A stretch of DNA of 64,000 nt from Streptomyces longhuiensis (GTDB lineage Bacteria > Actinomycetota > Actinomycetes > Streptomycetales > Streptomycetaceae), in NCBI RefSeq assembly GCF_020616555.1, contig NZ_CP085173.1:6836001-6900000 (forward strand), read 5' to 3'. This document shows, one piece after another, positions 60,460 through 64,000 of the stretch; the first letter of the stretch is position 1; each line of letters starts with the position of its first letter. The notes beneath the pieces were generated by a model. The model was not told the origin of the DNA and made no database searches. It was given only the letters and a program-made list of their open reading frames with translations. A program made the position numbers and the translations under genes.

Positions 60460-61686
60460 TCACCACTTCACGGGCAGTTCCCACAGCCCGTAGATCACGG
60501 CCCCCTCCTTCCGGGGTATCTCCAGGAAGGGCTTGGCGAGTTCGAGGGTGGGAATGCGCTGGAACAGCTTGCTCCACACGATCTCCAGCTCCAGGCGGGC
60601 GAGGTCCGCGCCGATGCAGTGGTGCACTCCGTGCCCGAAGCCGAGGTGCTTGCGGCTGCCGCGGGTGATGTCGAGCTTCTCCGGCTCGGGGAAGACCTCC
60701 GGGTCGCGGTTGGCGGCGAGACCGAGGCAGAGGATGCCGTCGCCCTTGCGGATGGTCTGGCCGCCGATCTCGATGTCCTCCAGGGCGACCCGCGGCACGG
60801 CGGTGTCACCGATCGTCGCGAACCGGACCAGCTCCTCGACGGCGGGCTTGACCAACGACGGGTCGGAGAGCAGGAGTTGCAGCTGGTCGGGGTTCTCCAG
60901 GAGGCAGGCGGTACCCAGCGAGATCTGGCTGGCGGTGGTCTCGTGGCCGCCGTTCATCAGCAGCCGCACCATGTTGAACAGATCGCGGTCGGTGTACGAC
61001 TCGCCGGACGCCTCGTAATCGGCCATCGCCCGGCTCAGCAGGTCCTCGCCCGGCTCGCGCTTCTTCAGCTGGATGAGGTCGCTGACGTACGAGTTCACCT
61101 CGACGATCGCGGCCTGCCGCTCCTCGGTGGAGCTGTGGCCGCCGAGCAGCGCGGTGCCGTGCTTGATGAAGAACTCGTGCCGGTCCTGCGGGATCCCGAG
61201 GAGCTCGCAGATGACCGTCATCGGCACCGGCAGGGAGAACGCGTGGTGGAAGTCCACGACGGGCGTCATCGCGAGGAGCTTGTCGAGGTGGTCGTCGACG
61301 ATCTCCTCGATCCGCGGCCGCAGCCTGCGCACCTGCCGGCTGGTGAACGTCAGGGCGGCCTTGCGGCGGGTGTCGCTGTGCTCCTTGCCGTCGTATCCGA
61401 TGAACGACGTCTCGGTGCGGTACTCGGGCGGAGCGATGAAGTAGAAGGGGAAGTTGTCGTGCTTGCGGGACGCGCTGACCCGCGGGTCGGTGAGCAGCCG
61501 GCGGATCGTCTCGTAACCGGCGACCGTCCAGATCCGCAGGCCGGATCCCTTCAGCGTGACCTGGGAGACGTCCTTCTCGACGATCTCCCCGTACTCCTTC
61601 GGGGGTGTGAACGGGCACTGCCGGGCGTAGGGAAAGGTCTTTGTCTCCGCCTCTGCGGCGCCCTGGTCCGTGGCACTGGTGGTCAC
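60460..61686 (-). CDS. cytochrome P450 2
   Basis: This soluble P450 of 408 residues has the I-helix motif LLMNGGHETTAS, ExxR in EELVRF and haem loop FGHGVHHCIG (Cys about residue 357). It differs from P450 1 and is first in an operon with epoxide hydrolase and AlkZ-like 3, so epoxidation is one candidate activity. The upstream region is shared with the divergent CoA-transferase gene. Confidence 0.9.
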   Translation of the reverse strand: MTTSATDQGAAEAETKTFPYARQCPFTPPKEYGEIVEKDVSQVTLKGSGLRIWTVAGYETIRRLLTDPRVSASRKHDNFPFYFIAPPEYRTETSFIGYDGKEHSDTRRKAALTFTSRQVRRLRPRIEEIVDDHLDKLLAMTPVVDFHHAFSLPVPMTVICELLGIPQDRHEFFIKHGTALLGGHSSTEERQAAIVEVNSYVSDLIQLKKREPGEDLLSRAMADYEASGESYTDRDLFNMVRLLMNGGHETTASQISLGTACLLENPDQLQLLLSDPSLVKPAVEELVRFATIGDTAVPRVALEDIEIGGQTIRKGDGILCLGLAANRDPEVFPEPEKLDITRGSRKHLGFGHGVHHCIGADLARLELEIVWSKLFQRIPTLELAKPFLEIPRKEGAVIYGLWELPVKW

Positions 61687-61781
61687 AGTGAATCCTTCCT
61701 CCTGGGGGAGTTACCTCATGAAGAACCGGACAGACAGCAGTTCCCGGAAGACGGTGCCAGCGCGCCCTCGGGCACAGGTGG

Positions 61782-61842
61782 AGTCGCCGCCGACCGCCGT
61801 CGAGGAGCGCTCGAGCAGGGCCCTGGCGCGGCTCCCTAGCCT
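61782..61842. promoter_or_regulatory. bidirectional SARP-like heptamer promoter, CoA-transferase/P450 2
   Basis: Plus strand: TCGAGGA (61800), TCGAGCA (61811) and CCTGGCG (61822) at 11-bp period, then 8 bp and TAGCCT (61837-61842). Minus strand: TCGAGCG and TCGACGG 11 bp apart lead to GCGACT. The plus-strand -10 places the transcript start on the CoA-transferase ATG. Confidence 0.65.
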
Positions 61843-61848
61843 CGCGGG

Positions 61849-62895
61849 ATGGGCATAGCGACGACAGAGAGCCGGCTCCGCGGGACCGGACCGTTGAGCG
61901 GGCTGCGGGTGGTCGAACTGGCGGCGATAGGGCCGGTGCCCTTCGCCTGCATGGTTCTCGCCGATCTCGGCGCCGAGGTGATCCGGGTGGACCGGGCCGA
62001 TGGCCGGCGCTCCTTCGAGGAGTGGCACCGCGAGCTCGACCGGGGCCGCCGCCACATCGCCCTGGACCTGAAGAATCCGGACGGCGTCGCCGAACTCCTG
62101 AGTCTGCTGGAGAGTTCCGACGTCCTGGTCGAGGGCTTCCGGCCGGGAGTGGCGGAGCGGCTCGGCATCGGGCCCGAGGTGTGCCTGGAGCGCAACCCGG
62201 CGCTGGTGTACGCCCGGATGACGGGCTGGGGCCAGGACGGGCCGCTCGCCGCGGCCCCCGGACACGACATCAACTACCTCGCCCTGACAGGTGCCCTGGA
62301 CGCGATCGGCGAGTCCGGCGGCCCGCCCGTCGTCCCGGTCAATTTCCTGGGGGACTTCGGGGGCGGCTCCATGTTCCTGCTCGCCGGTGTCCTCGCGGCC
62401 CTGTACGAACGCGGGTCGACCGGCGCCGGCCGGGTCGTCGACGCGGCGATCGTGGACGGCGTCGGCGCGATGCTCGGCATGCTCGTCGGCATGCGGTCGG
62501 CCGGACAGTGGCGGCACGAGCGCGGCACGAACCTGCTCGACGGCGGGGCCCCGTTCTACACCTGTTACGCGTGCGCCGACGGCGGATACGTCGCGGTCGG
62601 GGCCCTGGAGGCGCGCTTCTACGCGGCGCTGCTCGACGGCCTCGAACTCGACGCGGCAGCGCTGCCCGACCGTGACGACCCGCGGAACTGGCCCGCTCTG
62701 CGACGGACGTTCGCGAACCGCTTCGTCGGCCGGAGCCGGGACCACTGGGCACGGCTGTTCGAGGAAACCGAGGCGTGCGTGACGCCGGTGCTGAGCGCCG
62801 CCGAGGCCGCCTCGCATCCGCACCACCAGGCACGCGGCAGCGGACCCGCCGCGGTGGCCCCGCGCTTCGGCCGCACTCCGGCGCAACTGCCCTGA
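61849..62895 (+). CDS. CaiB/BaiF CoA-transferase family, alpha-methylacyl-CoA racemase-like
   Basis: This protein of 348 residues has the family III fold with LRVVELAAIGPVPFACMVLA, VLVEGFRPGVAERLG, and the racemase-type site GHDINYLALTG with His and Asp. It could epimerise a 2-methylacyl-CoA or move CoA to a branched acid. No ribosome site precedes the ATG and the predicted transcript begins at it. The next gene is citramalate synthase. Confidence 0.83.
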   Translation: MGIATTESRLRGTGPLSGLRVVELAAIGPVPFACMVLADLGAEVIRVDRADGRRSFEEWHRELDRGRRHIALDLKNPDGVAELLSLLESSDVLVEGFRPGVAERLGIGPEVCLERNPALVYARMTGWGQDGPLAAAPGHDINYLALTGALDAIGESGGPPVVPVNFLGDFGGGSMFLLAGVLAALYERGSTGAGRVVDAAIVDGVGAMLGMLVGMRSAGQWRHERGTNLLDGGAPFYTCYACADGGYVAVGALEARFYAALLDGLELDAAALPDRDDPRNWPALRRTFANRFVGRSRDHWARLFEETEACVTPVLSAAEAASHPHHQARGSGPAAVAPRFGRTPAQLP

Positions 62896-62916
62896 CCCCG
62901 GCGCCGGCCCACCCGG

Positions 62917-62959
62917 TCCATCACCGCTCGAGCCGTTCTCCGGGCCACCGTCTGACGGT
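62917..62959 (+). promoter_or_regulatory. SARP-like heptamer promoter of the citramalate synthase gene
   Basis: TCCATCA (62917), TCGAGCC (62928) and TCCGGGC (62939) are at 11-bp period, then 8 bp and GACGGT (62954-62959). It links citramalate synthase to the cluster. Confidence 0.6.
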
Positions 62960-63014
62960 GGGTTCAGCATCCGGAGGCCGGTACCACCGGCGCATACAGG
63001 ACAAGGGAGGGGCG

Positions 63015-64000
63015 ATGGCCGAGCAGAGCTTCCAGCTCTACGACACGACCCTGCGCGACGGCGCCCAGCAGGAAGGCATGGTGCTGACGGTCGAGGACAA
63101 GCTCGCCGTCGCACGTGAGCTCGACGGACTGGGAGTCGGCTTCATCGAGGGCGGCTGGCCCGGGGCCGTACCGAGGGACACCGAGTTCTTCCGCCGGGCC
63201 CGCACCGAACTCGACCTGAAGCACGCCGTCCTCGCCGCGTTCGGAGCCACCCGCAGGCCCGGCGTCCCGGCCCCCGTAGACCCGCAGGTGAGGGCCCTGC
63301 TCGCGGCCGAGACCCCCGTGGTGACCCTCGTCGCCAAGAGCCACACGGGCCATGTGCGCGACGCGCTGCGCACCACCCTCGCGGAGAACCTCTCCATGAT
63401 CGGCGGCACGGTGCGCCACCTGGTGCACGCGGGGCGGCGGGTCTTCGTCGACGCGGAACACTACTTCGACGGCTATCAGCTCAACCGCGAGTACGCCCTC
63501 GCCGTCGTCCGCACCGCGGCCGAGGCCGGCGCGGAGACCGTCGTCCTGTGCGACACCAACGGCGGCTCCCTGCCCGACGAGGTCGCGGCCGTCGTCGCCG
63601 AGACCCGCGCCCTGACCGGCGTACAGCTCGGCATCCACTGTCACAACGACACCGGCTGCGCCGTCGCCAACACCATGGCGGCTGTCGACGCCGGCGCCGT
63701 CCAGGCCCAGGGCACCGCCCACGGCTACGGCGAACGGTGCGGCAACGCGGACCTGTTCACCGTCATCGCGAACCTCGTGCTCAAGCGCGGCCGCGAGGTC
63801 GTGCCGCTGGAACGGCTCGCGCGCCTGGCCGACACCGGCCGGGCGGTCGCCGAGCTGACCCAGCTCCCCGGCAGTACCGCCGCGCCCTACATCGGCGAGT
63901 CGGCGTTCACGCACAAGGCCGGACTGCACGCCTCGGCCCTGCGCGTGGACCCCGACCTCTACCAGCACACCCGCCCGGCGCTGGTGGGCAACACGATGCG
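63015..64000 (+). CDS. cimA: citramalate synthase-like enzyme (CimA/LeuA family), N-terminal part
   Basis: About 328 residues are visible, starting MAEQSFQLYDTTLRDGAQQE, with the HMG-like TIM barrel motifs GFIEGGWPGA, LCDTNGG and the metal site GIHCHNDTGCAVANT, plus TAHGYGERCGNADL. CimA condenses pyruvate with acetyl-CoA to citramalate on the way to 2-oxobutyrate and isoleucine. Its place beside an acyl-CoA racemase and a SARP-like promoter suggests a starter-supply paralogue. The C-terminus lies beyond the window. GGGAGG lies 5 bases before the ATG. Confidence 0.88.
   Translation, partial: MAEQSFQLYDTTLRDGAQQEGMVLTVEDKLAVARELDGLGVGFIEGGWPGAVPRDTEFFRRARTELDLKHAVLAAFGATRRPGVPAPVDPQVRALLAAETPVVTLVAKSHTGHVRDALRTTLAENLSMIGGTVRHLVHAGRRVFVDAEHYFDGYQLNREYALAVVRTAAEAGAETVVLCDTNGGSLPDEVAAVVAETRALTGVQLGIHCHNDTGCAVANTMAAVDAGAVQAQGTAHGYGERCGNADLFTVIANLVLKRGREVVPLERLARLADTGRAVAELTQLPGSTAAPYIGESAFTHKAGLHASALRVDPDLYQHTRPALVGNTM

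Overview
The window is high-GC DNA with short actinobacterial intergenic spacing, many GTG starts and ATGA/GTGA stop-start overlaps. Its gene content (recA-recX, the gluABCD permease beside its two-component system, and many antibiotic-type genes) points to Streptomyces. No rRNA, tRNA, CRISPR array or insertion sequence was found.

Left part, about 1-28.6 kb, is chromosomal housekeeping DNA. It holds the start of an Lhr-type helicase (cut by the window edge), an AraC regulator with azlCD, an MFS/metallo-beta-lactamase pair, a PucR-type regulator, a toroid-fold protein, a DUF3046 protein, an AI-2E-type permease and two coupled membrane proteins. A frame-broken lipoprotein gene follows, then recA-recX. 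Next come an HTH gene with a His-rich repeat tail fused by overlap to an FtsX-type permease, a rhodanese/cysteine dioxygenase pair behind a Cys-rich leader peptide, an FAD monooxygenase, gluABCD, the divergent gluRK two-component genes and a TAXI binding protein.

Right part, about 28.7 kb to the window end, is one large specialised-metabolite cluster that continues past 64 kb. It has ActIII-like (C9 ketoreductase), ActIV-like (metallo-beta-lactamase cyclase) and ActVA-5/ActVB-like (two-component flavin monooxygenase) genes, so an aromatic type II polyketide is the best guess; the ketosynthase/ACP genes are not in the window. Tailoring genes include two P450s with a ferredoxin/ferredoxin reductase pair, an epoxide hydrolase, SDR and MDR oxidoreductases, three NTF2/SnoaL-like proteins, three paralogous small beta-rich proteins (two with signal peptides), an acyltransferase-3 and a glycosyltransferase. 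Deoxysugar genes are rmlA, rmlB, an rmlC-type epimerase, a 4-ketoreductase and an Fe-S/PLP 3-dehydratase. Two DHA2-type exporters and three AlkZ-like (HTH_42) proteins suggest export and repair, and so a DNA-alkylating product. A CaiB-type CoA-transferase/racemase and a second citramalate synthase at the right edge may supply a branched starter unit.

The most informative non-coding observation is a recurring promoter architecture. Nearly every transcription unit of the right part is preceded by two or three heptamers resembling TCGAGNN or TCCAGNN at 11-bp period, then 8 bp, then a -10-like hexamer. This is the layout bound by SARP activators. It ties the whole region from 28.7 kb to citramalate synthase into one regulon, although no SARP gene lies in the window.
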